48,152 nucleotides of DNA from a virus. The stretch covers positions 1 through 48,152 of the IMG/VR virus record IMGVR_UViG_3300005471_000005. One strand, 5' to 3'. This document shows, piece by piece, positions 21,740 through 29,429 of the stretch (position 1 is the stretch's first letter; each line of letters starts with the position of its first letter). Position numbers and translations under genes: made by a program. The notes beneath the pieces were generated by a model. The model ran no database searches. It saw only the letters and a program-made list of their open reading frames with translations, and had not been told where the DNA came from.

Positions 21740-21756
21740 TATGCATATCATGCATA
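21740..21756. promoter_or_regulatory. Palindrome TATGCAT-ATC-ATGCATA
   Basis: Perfect 7-bp inverted repeat with a 3-nt centre in the control region. Possible operator. Confidence 0.5.
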
Positions 21757-21789
21757 ATGACTGCACCACCCATGCACGTTATCAATGAT

Positions 21790-21808
21790 GCGAATGATAA
21801 TCATTCTC
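21790..21808. promoter_or_regulatory. Fur-box-like site
   Basis: GCGAATGATAATCATTCTC matches the classical 19-bp Fur box GATAATGATAATCATTATC at 16 of 19 positions, with a 15-bp perfect inner palindrome. It lies midway between the two transcription units. It could be a host Fur site or an unrelated palindromic operator. Confidence 0.5.
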
Positions 21809-21810
21809 AA

Positions 21811-21835
21811 CAACACATGCCTAACTGATGTGTTG
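21811..21835. repeat. Inverted repeat CAACACAT-N9-ATGTGTTG
   Basis: Perfect 8-bp inverted repeat directly after the Fur-box-like site. Could be an operator or a hairpin in a leader RNA. Confidence 0.45.
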
Positions 21836-21968
21836 CATAAATGTCACACAACGCTACGGCACCGTGTCATTAATGATGCGAGCGCCAGCGACTATGCTTT
21901 TGTTCACGTTTTGTTCTCTTGTGGGCGTTCGCCTGGAGACCGGGGGTAGGGTGGCATGGGTGTTTAGG

Positions 21969-21980
21969 CTCGCGCGCGAG
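21969..21980. promoter_or_regulatory. Palindrome CTCGCGCGCGAG beside a TATATATAT tract
   Basis: A perfect 12-bp palindrome lies just before GTGTATATATAT, where a -35/-10 spacer for the rightward unit could be. Possible operator over the late promoter. Confidence 0.45.
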
Positions 21981-22067
21981 GGAGTGTATATATATCCTCC
22001 CACTGAACACCGGGAGTTGAAAATTGAAGACCCTAACAAAGGGCGGAAAACGTACTACATGTAGGAC

Positions 22068-22613
22068 ATGGCGAGACGAGAAGATGTGAAGCTGCCCCAG
22101 GGCGAGTATGGGCCGAAAATGAAGGCTCTGCCGAACGATCGGTGGAGGCTGTTTGTATTGGGGCTGTTGCAGTTTGGGGAGAGGGGACAGACCAAGGCGT
22201 ACAAGGCGGCGGGGTATAAGTACAAAGAGGGAGATGATCTGGGGGCGAGAGTGGAAGCCTCTAAGATGGCCCATGATCCGAGGGTTTTGGATGCCCTACA
22301 CGAAGAGGCTCAAAAGGCATTGAAGAACCTTGTGCCAATGGCATTGAGGGTGGTTGGGGATATCGTTGATAATGAGGATGCCAAAGACGCCGATCGGTTG
22401 ACAGGAATTAAGATGGTGTTCGATCGAGCTGGGTTGCATGGCGTGGCGGAACAGCGCGTTGTGCACGAACTGGCGGATGACACGGAGATGTTGGCGGAAA
22501 TCAGGATGCTGGCGCAGAGGAATGGGGTGCCGTTGGAAAGCCTCCTCGGAGGCCGCCTCACCAAGCAAATCGAGGGCGAATACAAGGATGTGACACCCGC
22601 CGATGACAAATGA
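22068..22613 (+). CDS. terS: Terminase small subunit
   Basis: 181 residues; first gene of the rightward virion unit. The N-terminal part (RWRLFVLGLLQFGERGQTKA, YKAAGY) looks like the helical DNA-recognition part of small terminases, the central part is helical (AHDPRVLDALHEEAQKALKN, LVPMALRVVGDIVDN), and the C-terminus is polar. It lies directly before, and overlaps by 11 nt, the large terminase. It would recognise the packaging site, probably within or near itself. Start is by position; the ribosome site is weak. Confidence 0.8.
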   Translation: MARREDVKLPQGEYGPKMKALPNDRWRLFVLGLLQFGERGQTKAYKAAGYKYKEGDDLGARVEASKMAHDPRVLDALHEEAQKALKNLVPMALRVVGDIVDNEDAKDADRLTGIKMVFDRAGLHGVAEQRVVHELADDTEMLAEIRMLAQRNGVPLESLLGGRLTKQIEGEYKDVTPADDK

Positions 22614-24075
22614 AATCGCCGCCACCCTCGCACAGCTCCGCGCTCTCGATGCCCATCGCCGCTATAACGCGATGGAGTTCTGGAAGCCCTACCCTAAACA
22701 AATGGAGTTCTTTAGCCTTGGCAAAACACACGCGGAACGATTACTCATGGCGGGGAATAGGCTTGGAAAAACAATGGCGGGAGGGTTTGAGACGGCGTGC
22801 CATCTCACTGGGCTCTATCCCGACTGGTGGCCTGGACGAAGATGGGATCGCCCAGTTAAGGCTTGGGCGGCAGGCGTCTCCACCACTGCCGTCCGCGACA
22901 TCGTTCAGACACAACTTTGTGGCCCTCCTGAGGTCGAAGAAGAGTTTGGTACAGGGTTCATTCCGCGCTCTTGCTTTGTCTCTCGTCCTACTTTGGCTCG
23001 GGGTGCTGTCAGCGGCAGTTATGATACAGCTCGAATATATCATCACACGAATGGAATAAGGGACGGGATAAGCACGCTACAGTTCAAAAGCTACGAACAA
23101 GGTCGAATGAAGTTCCAAGGGGCAAGCCTAGATTTCTGCTGGCCTGATGAAGAGCCCCCGATGGACGTGTATACGGAAATGTGTACGCGGTTTGCAGCCA
23201 CCCGTGGGATGTCATTTATGACCTTCACTCCGTTGGAGGGCATGAGCGATGTCGTGATCCGCTTCCTCTCCGAGGTCTCCCCAGACCGCGCCGTGGTCCA
23301 AATGGGCATCAAAGACGCCGCTCACATGACGCCTGAGATGGTGGAAGAGCTTTTAGGCCGCTACCCAGCCCATGAGCGCGAAGCGCGTATGAATGGCGAA
23401 CCCTTGTTGGGAAGCGGTCGAGTTTTCACCACCAATCCCGATTTCATCACCTTCCCTGTAGACCAAATCATCCCAGAACACTGGGCTAAGCTATGGGGGG
23501 TTGATTTTGGCATCACCCATCCATTTGCGGCCGTTCTTGCGGCCTGGGACAAAGACAACGACGTAATCTACCTTCTTGAGACGTATAAGGCATCGGATGA
23601 ACTTCCTCTCGCTCACGCAGAAGCTATCCGAAGGATAGCTGCGGAGGTGCCGGTGGCTTGGCCCCATGACGGGCACAAAAGAGACCCAGGAAGCGGGATG
23701 CAGCTCGCGAGTTTGTACAAAAAGCTCGATTTGCGTACCCTAGCGACCCACGCACACTTTGTGGGCGGCAGCATCAGCACAGAGGCGGCAGTTTTAGAAA
23801 TGCAGCAGCGTTTTCAGGAGAGCCGGCTGAGAGTTCGCGCCGATCTTGCTGATTTCCTTGAAGAGTACCGAATGTACCATCGGAAGGATGGGTTGATCGT
23901 AAAAGCGCGCGATGATCTGATTTCCGCCACCCAAAAGATCATTATGATGAAGAGGTATGCGAGAGCGGTAGCGTTGGGACATAGACCGAGGCCAGTTCCA
24001 GGTAGCGCACTTCGCCCCACTCGCGAAGCCCCATTCAGCCCATTTGATGGCCGCCCTATTGTATCTCCTTGGTGA
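22603..24075 (+). CDS. terL: Terminase large subunit
   Basis: 490 residues. It packages DNA into proheads by ATP hydrolysis and cuts the concatemer. Walker A is GNRLGKT (51-57), Walker B is FCWPDEEPP (Asp182-Glu183-Glu184), and the RNase H-like nuclease domain starts with GVDFGITHPF (Asp301) with later acidic motifs (WPHDGHKRDPGSG; ARDDLISA). Length is typical. It overlaps the small subunit gene. Type of genome ends cannot be decided, but a circular map is consistent with headful packaging. Confidence 0.93.
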   Translation: MTNEIAATLAQLRALDAHRRYNAMEFWKPYPKQMEFFSLGKTHAERLLMAGNRLGKTMAGGFETACHLTGLYPDWWPGRRWDRPVKAWAAGVSTTAVRDIVQTQLCGPPEVEEEFGTGFIPRSCFVSRPTLARGAVSGSYDTARIYHHTNGIRDGISTLQFKSYEQGRMKFQGASLDFCWPDEEPPMDVYTEMCTRFAATRGMSFMTFTPLEGMSDVVIRFLSEVSPDRAVVQMGIKDAAHMTPEMVEELLGRYPAHEREARMNGEPLLGSGRVFTTNPDFITFPVDQIIPEHWAKLWGVDFGITHPFAAVLAAWDKDNDVIYLLETYKASDELPLAHAEAIRRIAAEVPVAWPHDGHKRDPGSGMQLASLYKKLDLRTLATHAHFVGGSISTEAAVLEMQQRFQESRLRVRADLADFLEEYRMYHRKDGLIVKARDDLISATQKIIMMKRYARAVALGHRPRPVPGSALRPTREAPFSPFDGRPIVSPW

Positions 24076-24152
24076 ATTGCCCATTTTACAGAAACCAGTC
24101 GGGGATTGGCCTCAGACAGGCGGGGTGGACGTGGGATGCAAGGGAGCAGCCA

Positions 24153-24350
24153 TTGAAATTCGTTAACATCACATCGCACGCGGGAAGGCTTTGGGGGCTC
24201 ACGGACATCGGGACGCTCTATCAGCTTGCTCCCAATCAGAATTGGCGAGGTGGCCCGGCCAATACCGAGCCGAGGGACGTTTGGCAAATCCACGATTTAC
24301 CGACAGAATTTGCAGCTAAGCCAACGGCAGAAGTTAAAAAGGATAAATAA
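24153..24350 (+). CDS. Hypothetical protein between terminase and portal, 65 residues, TTG start
   Basis: TTG 24153 follows GGGAG at six nt. The same frame is open back to GTG 24072, which overlaps the terminase stop as GTGA and would give 92 residues; that alternative has no ribosome site. The product has a short repeat-like strand pattern (SHAGRLWGLTDIGTLYQLAP), similar to one blade of a tectonin/propeller, and a Lys-rich end. Function unknown. Confidence 0.6.
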   Translation: MKFVNITSHAGRLWGLTDIGTLYQLAPNQNWRGGPANTEPRDVWQIHDLPTEFAAKPTAEVKKDK

Positions 24351-24353
24351 CCA

Positions 24354-26138
24354 ACGTCCTACGACCTCTATACCGGCCCCTCTAACGATGAACAGAGCAA
24401 AATCGCGTATTTGATGTTGCTCTTCAATCAAGTTCGCATTCGGCGATCGGTTTTCGAGACGCAGTGGGAGGAAAGCGCCGCTCTTTGCTGGCCGGAATAC
24501 CGAAATTCGTTTGCGTTTGGGCACGTCCGCCCCGCAGGCGCAAAATATACGCAGTTTCAAGTAGATAGCACAGGCTCAATCGCCTCTCACCGTTTCATGG
24601 CGATCTGTGACGCGCTTTTGACGCCATTTTCGATGCCTTGGAGCGTCGTGACGACCGATAATAAGGATTTGTTAAAGGACCGAGCCGCAAAACTCTATTT
24701 CTACGAGGTGACGGAAGCTCTGTGGACGCAGCGTTACCGCGCTGAGGCCAATTTTACCGGCCAAAATCAGCAAAACTATCAAGCACTTGGTGTTTTTGGC
24801 AACATGGGGATGTATGTTGATGAGTTGGATACGCGGCCTGGGCGATTTGCCCCAGGATTGCGCTATGTCTCAACGTCTCCTGGGGAAATCTATGTCTTAC
24901 AGAACCATCAGGGCCGGGTCGATGGTTTTATACGTCATTTCCGATGGACCCCGCGTCAAGCATATCAGCGTTGGGGTGAGGCTATTCCCCCGGTGTTGCA
25001 CGCAGCGTTAGAGAAGAACAGCACGACGCTGTATGATTTCCTTCAATTCGTAATCCCGAGGACGGACTATGACCCAGCGAAAATCTTTGCGCCGGAAGGG
25101 AAAGCGTGGGGCTCTACCTATGTCAGTGTTACAGGATACACTATCCTTGAAGAGGGCGGGTATCGAACTTTCCCCCTTCCATTTGGCCGATATCAGCAAG
25201 CGCCAGAGGAAGAGTATGGTCGCGGACCCGCTCAAATGGTTCTCCCAGAACTCAAGACCCTCAACGCTGAAAAGGGCATATTCCTTAAACAAGGACATCG
25301 AGCCGCCGACCCAGCCTACATGATCGGCGACGATGGCCTGATGGACTTCAAGAGCCACCCAGGGAGTTATAACTATGGAGGGTTCAATGAACAGGGCAGA
25401 CCGCTGTTTGGAATTCTGCCCACGGGGGATATCAAGGTATCCGAAAATATGCTGGCGGCGAGCGCTCAGATTATCAACGACGCTTTCCTGACGACGCTAT
25501 TTCCATTGCTGTTTGATGACAAGGGAGGGCAAAAGAGCGCCCGTGAGGTGATCGAGGCCGCAAACGAGAAGGGTATCTTCCTGGCCCCAACCCTTGGGCG
25601 TCAATATGGCGAATACCTTGGCACAATGATTGATAGGGAACTCGATGTGCTATCGAGCCTTGGGCTGCTGCCGAAAATGCCGCCAAGTGTTCGGGAGGCC
25701 AAGGGGGAGTATAAGATCGTATATACAAGCCCGCTGGCGAAAGCCCTGAGTGGACATAAGACCATTGGCTTTATGCGGACGGCGGAGATGATCGGGAATT
25801 TGATCCAGGTGGGAGCTGACCCGGCGCTGGTGGACTATCTCGACTTTGATGAGGCCATTCCGGGGATCGCTGACGATCAGTTCGTGCCGGTGCCTTGGAT
25901 CACATCGCCTCAGAAGTTCGCGGCCAAACAGAAGGCCCGTGCGCAGGCGGCAGAGCGCGATCGGCAGGTTAAGGAACTGCCGGGTAGGGCCGCAATGGCA
26001 AAGGCTCAGGCGATACAAACGAAGGCGGCAACTGGCGGAAACACGGGTGGAACCCTCTCAGGGATGCCAGAAGGCGGAATGCCCATGATGCCGGGCCAGA
26101 GCGCCCCAGGAGGCAGGATTTTTGGACAACCCGGCTAA
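24354..26138 (+). CDS. Portal (head-to-tail connector) protein
   Basis: Up to 594 residues. It forms the dodecameric portal of short-tailed phages. The body matches the head-tail connector family of T7-like podoviruses (RRSVFETQWEESAALCWPEY near the N-terminus, a long connector core, and a Gly/Met/Pro-rich tail MPEGGMPMMPGQSAPGG). The first ordinary start codons are TTG 24411 and ATG 24414, both without a ribosome site. Protein-like sequence continues upstream (SYDLYTGPSNDEQSKIAYL) to ACG 24354, which follows AAGGA by 10 nt; an in-frame stop lies at 24348-24350. T7 gp8 also has about 25 residues before the equivalent point. The upstream start is therefore likely but unusual. Confidence 0.85.
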   Translation, partial: TSYDLYTGPSNDEQSKIAYLMLLFNQVRIRRSVFETQWEESAALCWPEYRNSFAFGHVRPAGAKYTQFQVDSTGSIASHRFMAICDALLTPFSMPWSVVTTDNKDLLKDRAAKLYFYEVTEALWTQRYRAEANFTGQNQQNYQALGVFGNMGMYVDELDTRPGRFAPGLRYVSTSPGEIYVLQNHQGRVDGFIRHFRWTPRQAYQRWGEAIPPVLHAALEKNSTTLYDFLQFVIPRTDYDPAKIFAPEGKAWGSTYVSVTGYTILEEGGYRTFPLPFGRYQQAPEEEYGRGPAQMVLPELKTLNAEKGIFLKQGHRAADPAYMIGDDGLMDFKSHPGSYNYGGFNEQGRPLFGILPTGDIKVSENMLAASAQIINDAFLTTLFPLLFDDKGGQKSAREVIEAANEKGIFLAPTLGRQYGEYLGTMIDRELDVLSSLGLLPKMPPSVREAKGEYKIVYTSPLAKALSGHKTIGFMRTAEMIGNLIQVGADPALVDYLDFDEAIPGIADDQFVPVPWITSPQKFAAKQKARAQAAERDRQVKELPGRAAMAKAQAIQTKAATGGNTGGTLSGMPEGGMPMMPGQSAPGGRIFGQPG

Positions 26139-26346
26139 TGAGGCCAATGGGTTTGAGATCGAGAAAATCCCCGCTATTGCTTTCTCTGAAATCGGGGACG
26201 GCTTCGGCAACACCCTTTGGGTTGAAAGACCCGGTATGAGAATTACGTTAAAGCGTAACAACGGCGAAGAGTTGTATTTTGATTTCACGATGGATGCGTT
26301 TCACGCCATTTGCTTCTATGCAACAGGGTTGGCGGTGGATGCATGA
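26122..26346 (+). CDS. Hypothetical protein, 74 residues, TTG start
   Basis: TTG 26122 follows GGAGG at 8 nt and overlaps the portal end. The product looks like a small beta protein (GNTLWVERPGMRITLKRNNG, EELYFDFTMDAFHAICF). No family recognised. Confidence 0.65.
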   Translation: MDNPANEANGFEIEKIPAIAFSEIGDGFGNTLWVERPGMRITLKRNNGEELYFDFTMDAFHAICFYATGLAVDA

Positions 26347-26629
26347 GTTTATCAGCCGGCTTGGAAGGCGATGGACCGTCGCCGAAATGGGAAGGGCGTA
26401 CAATCTTACCTTTAGAAATCCGACAGCAAGCCATTTCGTATTACCGGACTTGGCCGAGTTTACCCATGCAATGGACCCCGCGCCCCGTGAGGGTGATTTG
26501 TTCATGCAGGGTAGGGCCGCAGGACGGCGTGATGTGTACTTGCACATTGCTGAATGGCTCAACCTCACAGAGGAAGAACTGTATGCAATCTACTATCAAC
26601 GTAGCATTCTTAAACAAGGAGACAGATGA
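26339..26629 (+). CDS. Bbp19-like small virion-region protein, 96 residues
   Basis: ATG 26339. The C-terminal half (GDLFMQGRAAGRRDVYLHIA, EWLNLTEEELYAIYY) resembles the short helical proteins found between portal and scaffold in BPP-1-like podoviruses. The N-terminal half (WTVAEMGRAYNLTFRNPTAS) is unassigned. It overlaps the previous gene by 8 nt. Confidence 0.6.
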   Translation: MHEFISRLGRRWTVAEMGRAYNLTFRNPTASHFVLPDLAEFTHAMDPAPREGDLFMQGRAAGRRDVYLHIAEWLNLTEEELYAIYYQRSILKQGDR

Positions 26630-26811
26630 TGAAAATCTTTGTGCGTAATGAGGAGGATAAGCCGCAAGCGTTTTATGCGGGGAACGATAGGTATACTCCG
26701 GGGGAACTATACGTTCTAATGCCCAAAAGTGAGACGGTTTTTGAGGGGGTCGAGGGGATCACTATCGGCAAACCCTTTGATCCCGTTGTGAAAGGTTACG
26801 TAAATGGCTGA
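26629..26811 (+). CDS. Hypothetical protein, 60 residues
   Basis: ATG 26629 (TGATG overlap) has AGGAG seven nt upstream; ATG 26626 one codon earlier is possible. The product is a small beta-type protein (FVRNEEDKPQAFYAGNDRYT, ELYVLMPKSETVFEG). Overlaps the scaffold-like gene by 8 nt. Confidence 0.65.
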   Translation: MKIFVRNEEDKPQAFYAGNDRYTPGELYVLMPKSETVFEGVEGITIGKPFDPVVKGYVNG

Positions 26812-27592
26812 ATGGCATGAGGGGTTGGACCCGGCGCTTGTCGAACATGCAACGGCGAAGGGCTGGATCAAGGAAGGTGTGGGGGCTGAAGATGTAGCGA
26901 AGGAGGCGGTCAAGGCACATTACGCCATCCAGAAGTATGTGGGCGTGCCAGCAGAACAACTTGTGAAGCTCCCCAAAGATGCCTCCGACCCATCCTACGC
27001 AGACGCCTATAAGCGCGTCGTCGAGATGGGAGCCCCCAAAGACCCTAAGGATTACAGCTTTGATGGGGTTAAGGGGATTGGGGAGGAAGACGCGGCGTTT
27101 GTAAGGGGATTGGCGGCAGAATTGAAGTTGCCGGTGAATGCGGCGGCTAGCCTTGCGCAGAAGATTGTTGAGCGTGCAGAGGGAACAGCATCGGCACAGG
27201 CCGAAAAGAATGCTATGACCCTCGCCGCCGAACAGGCCATCCTTCGCTCTACCTGGGGGGCAAATTACGATCTTAACCTCTTTCGAGTTGGAAGGGTCGC
27301 CGAAACCCTCGGCTGGGACAAGGATACGGTCGATAAGCTCAACAACACGGTCGGAGGCACGAAGGTGCTCAATGGGCTCTTGCAGCTTTCCGGTAAGATG
27401 AGTGAAGCGGCGTTCTTGAAGGGCGAGACGGGAGGCGGCGAAGGGGCCATGACCCGAGAGCAAGCCACTGAGAAGAAAGCTCAACTCATGGCCGAGGCCC
27501 AGGGCAAAGTCACCGAAGAGCGCTTCATGGCGATCTGGAACGAGTTGAAACAGCTCGATACGATTATCGTTGGTGCGGCACAGGCACGATGA
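26804..27592 (+). CDS. Scaffold-like protein
   Basis: 262 residues, Ala/Lys/Glu-rich and mostly helical, with no cysteine. It lies between portal and major capsid genes, the usual place of the prohead scaffold. Helical segments include EDVAKEAVKAHYAIQKYVG, LAAELKLPVNAAASLAQKIV and the C-terminal TREQATEKKAQLMAEAQGK. The N-terminus (GLDPALVEHATAKGWI) resembles phage scaffolds of other podoviruses. Assignment rests on composition and position. Confidence 0.65.
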   Translation: MAEWHEGLDPALVEHATAKGWIKEGVGAEDVAKEAVKAHYAIQKYVGVPAEQLVKLPKDASDPSYADAYKRVVEMGAPKDPKDYSFDGVKGIGEEDAAFVRGLAAELKLPVNAAASLAQKIVERAEGTASAQAEKNAMTLAAEQAILRSTWGANYDLNLFRVGRVAETLGWDKDTVDKLNNTVGGTKVLNGLLQLSGKMSEAAFLKGETGGGEGAMTREQATEKKAQLMAEAQGKVTEERFMAIWNELKQLDTIIVGAAQAR

Positions 27593-27906
27593 CTTACCAG
27601 CCCGAGGTTGAGGTTTTGCGGCGGATTGCGGCATTGGTGGGAAATGCAAACCCCCCTGTGCGCTATTTTGTCTCCTCAACTCGTTGGGGGAATATAGCAA
27701 AGGAATTGAAGATGGACTATGCACTTGCCTTCACCGATCCCACCAACCTTCCCAATCCCGATAACTTTAAGGAAATGATGATTGGTAATGGTCTCCTCGT
27801 CATCAACAGCGGCACGGAAGACGAAGATGTGGTGAATTTTGTAAACCGTGCCGAGGCCGAACGGTGCAACTTCGCGAAGAAGCGCGATAGCTTGAGGGTG
27901 GCGTAA
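27589..27906 (+). CDS. Hypothetical protein, 105 residues
   Basis: ATG 27589 overlaps the scaffold-like stop (ATGA). The product has an N-terminal helix (EVEVLRRIAALVGNAN), a middle segment YALAFTDPTNLPNPDNF and a basic end. Position suggests a head assembly accessory. No family recognised. Confidence 0.65.
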   Translation: MTYQPEVEVLRRIAALVGNANPPVRYFVSSTRWGNIAKELKMDYALAFTDPTNLPNPDNFKEMMIGNGLLVINSGTEDEDVVNFVNRAEAERCNFAKKRDSLRVA

Positions 27907-27907
27907 C

Positions 27908-28180
27908 ATGGCATTCAAGGAAGAGCTTATTGATCTTGAGGTAAACGGGGCGAAAGCTCCGGCGATTACGGTGCGGTATGGGACCGACAAGAACCAGGGG
28001 AAGTTCGCTTTCGTGCGGTATGCTGACAATCCAAAGTATCTCGGCAAAGACCTGGAATACTGGAAGCAATGCGCGGACACGGCGCTGATTATGTGGCTGG
28101 GGAAGAATGCGTTGCAGGCGAACGGTCCTTGCCTGACCGAGCCGTTGTTTCCTCCAAACCGCATGGTGGAGTATATGTGA
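27908..28180 (+). CDS. Hypothetical protein, 90 residues
   Basis: ATG 27908. The product looks like a small alpha/beta protein ([20 protein letters not shown]) and ends NRMVEYM. Its stop overlaps the next start as TGATG. No family recognised. Confidence 0.65.
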   Translation: MAFKEELIDLEVNGAKAPAITVRYGTDKNQGKFAFVRYADNPKYLGKDLEYWKQCADTALIMWLGKNALQANGPCLTEPLFPPNRMVEYM

Positions 28181-28311
28181 TGCCGTTGAAGAGTGGGAGT
28201 TCAAAGAAGGTGATTGCTTCTAACATCAGGACGGAGATGCACGCTGGGAAGCCGCAGCGTCAAGCCGTCGCCATCGCCATGAGCAAGGCAGGAAAGAGCA
28301 ACAAGAAATAA
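28180..28311 (+). CDS. DUF6496-like small basic protein, 43 residues
   Basis: ATG 28180 in TGATG. The product [20 protein letters not shown]... continuing [20 protein letters not shown] has the pattern of DUF6496 phage proteins that often sit in front of or within head gene clusters. It is basic and probably a short helix; a nucleic-acid or packaging role is guesswork. Confidence 0.8.
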   Translation: MPLKSGSSKKVIASNIRTEMHAGKPQRQAVAIAMSKAGKSNKK

Positions 28312-28479
28312 CGCCCTTGAACTGTGAAACAATCGTTCTAACTTTATAGACACGGGCGCGACACCGAGACGCATAACCCGTTATCTCTAGCCTACCGGCC
28401 CCCGAAAAAGGACAAGGCCAAAACAACCCCCCAGCTTGATTGCTGGCTTTGGCTTTGCAACCTTTTTCGGAGTGCCACA
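28312..28479 (+). promoter_or_regulatory. Structured leader of the major capsid gene
   Basis: 168 nt without a gene, the longest gap in the virion unit. It holds ATAAC-CC-GTTAT (28373-28384) and a large nested hairpin at 28402-28470. GGAG at 28469-28472 is the ribosome site of the capsid gene. It may contain a promoter for the capsid gene, though no clear -35/-10 pair is seen, and a translational control element. Confidence 0.6.
28402..28470 (+). ncRNA. Nested hairpin in the capsid leader
   Basis: Outer stem CCGAAAAAGG/CCTTTTTCGG (28402-28411, 28461-28470, perfect 10 bp), middle stem GCCAAA/TTTGGC (28417-28422, 28448-28453) and apical stem CCAGC-ttgatt-GCTGG (28431-28446). Its last GG is part of the capsid ribosome site GGAG. 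Likely a cis-acting RNA element, mRNA-stabilising stem or processing site. Confidence 0.65.
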
Positions 28480-29418
28480 ATGGCAAACGCACCTACCAAT
28501 CCTTTTGAAACCGAACTGCCAACTACGCAGTACACGACTATGCTGGAACTCTTGCTCCAGCAAAAGACCTCCAAGCTCCGTGGGCATACCAGTGCTGGCG
28601 CTCACGTTGGCAAAATGGCTTCGCCCATCCAGCAAGCCTCGGCGCTAGTCTACACCGCGCCTCAGGGCCGGTATAGCCCTCTGGTTTTCCAGCTTCAGAA
28701 CTACACGCGGCGTTGGGTATTTCCGACCGATCGCGATCTGACGGTTCCTGTCGATACCTTCGACGAGCTGAAAACCATCGTTGATCCCAAGAGCGCGATC
28801 AGTCAGGCGACAATGGCGGCGGCAAACCGCTTCTTTGACGACCTGATGATTACGGCTTTTAATGGTAGCGCGAGTGTTGGCGTGGATGCAAGCTCGCTTT
28901 CCACCGAGACCTTCGACACCACGAATGCTCTTGTCGCCGACACCTTTGGCGCTTCCGCTTCCACCGGCATGAGCTACCCGAAGCTCGTCGAAGCCTATCG
29001 CATCATGCAGCACTATCAGGTCGATCTTGAGGCTGAGCGCCCCTGCGTCATCATGGGCTCGCAGCAAATCGCTGACTTGAAGAAGCAGCAGGAGGTCATC
29101 AGCAAGGAGTACAATGAGCGCCCGATTATCGAAAACGGCGTCATTACCAGCCTTGCGGGCTTCGACATTCTGCACTCTGAGCGGCTGAACACCAGCTCGT
29201 CCAACTCCCTCCGCAATTGCTTTGCCTTCGTGCCAAGCGGCATGTACCTGGGGATTTGGAAGGATATGACTGTCAGCATCGACAATCGTAAAGACCTGTC
29301 GAGCCATCCGTGGCAGCTTTACAGCATGATCTCGGCTGGGGCTACTCGAACCCAGCAATACAAGATCATCCAGATCAATGCTGCCGACACGACCGGCGCT
29401 GATCCGACCTCGGTTTAA
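28480..29418 (+). CDS. Major capsid protein
   Basis: 312 residues from ATG 28480 with GGAG seven nt upstream. It follows the scaffold-like gene and matches phage capsid proteins of the podovirus type (HK97 fold expected): an N-terminal arm (ELLLQQKTSKLRGHTSAG), a central part (DTFDELKTIVDPKSAISQAT, AAANRFFDDLMITAFNGSAS), a FDILHSERLN segment and a C-terminal beta part (FVPSGMYLGIWKDMTVSID). Homologues form the icosahedral shell. High expression is suggested by the structured leader and good ribosome site. Confidence 0.85.
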   Translation: MANAPTNPFETELPTTQYTTMLELLLQQKTSKLRGHTSAGAHVGKMASPIQQASALVYTAPQGRYSPLVFQLQNYTRRWVFPTDRDLTVPVDTFDELKTIVDPKSAISQATMAAANRFFDDLMITAFNGSASVGVDASSLSTETFDTTNALVADTFGASASTGMSYPKLVEAYRIMQHYQVDLEAERPCVIMGSQQIADLKKQQEVISKEYNERPIIENGVITSLAGFDILHSERLNTSSSNSLRNCFAFVPSGMYLGIWKDMTVSIDNRKDLSSHPWQLYSMISAGATRTQQYKIIQINAADTTGADPTSV

Positions 29419-29429
29419 GGAGTAGATAA

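Larger units (their letters stand above)
21552..22067. promoter_or_regulatory. Divergent control region between the two transcription units
   Basis: 516 nt with no supportable gene. It separates leftward and rightward units and is unusually rich in symmetry: CTAACGTTAG (21578-21587), a GTTTCA x4 array (21610-21649), TGTCAC-T-GTGACA (21709-21721), TATGCAT-ATC-ATGCATA (21740-21756), a Fur-box-like site (21790-21808), CAACACAT/ATGTGTTG (21811-21835), TCATTAATGA (21867-21876) and CTCGCGCGCGAG (21969-21980). TATATATAT at about 21988-21996 is a possible -10 region for the rightward unit. It is the main switch or a replication origin. Confidence 0.75.

Noticed and set aside
26762-27724. 320-codon minus-strand open frame
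   Set aside because: It is antisense to the scaffold-like gene inside a plus-strand operon with clear overlaps; composition is not protein-like.
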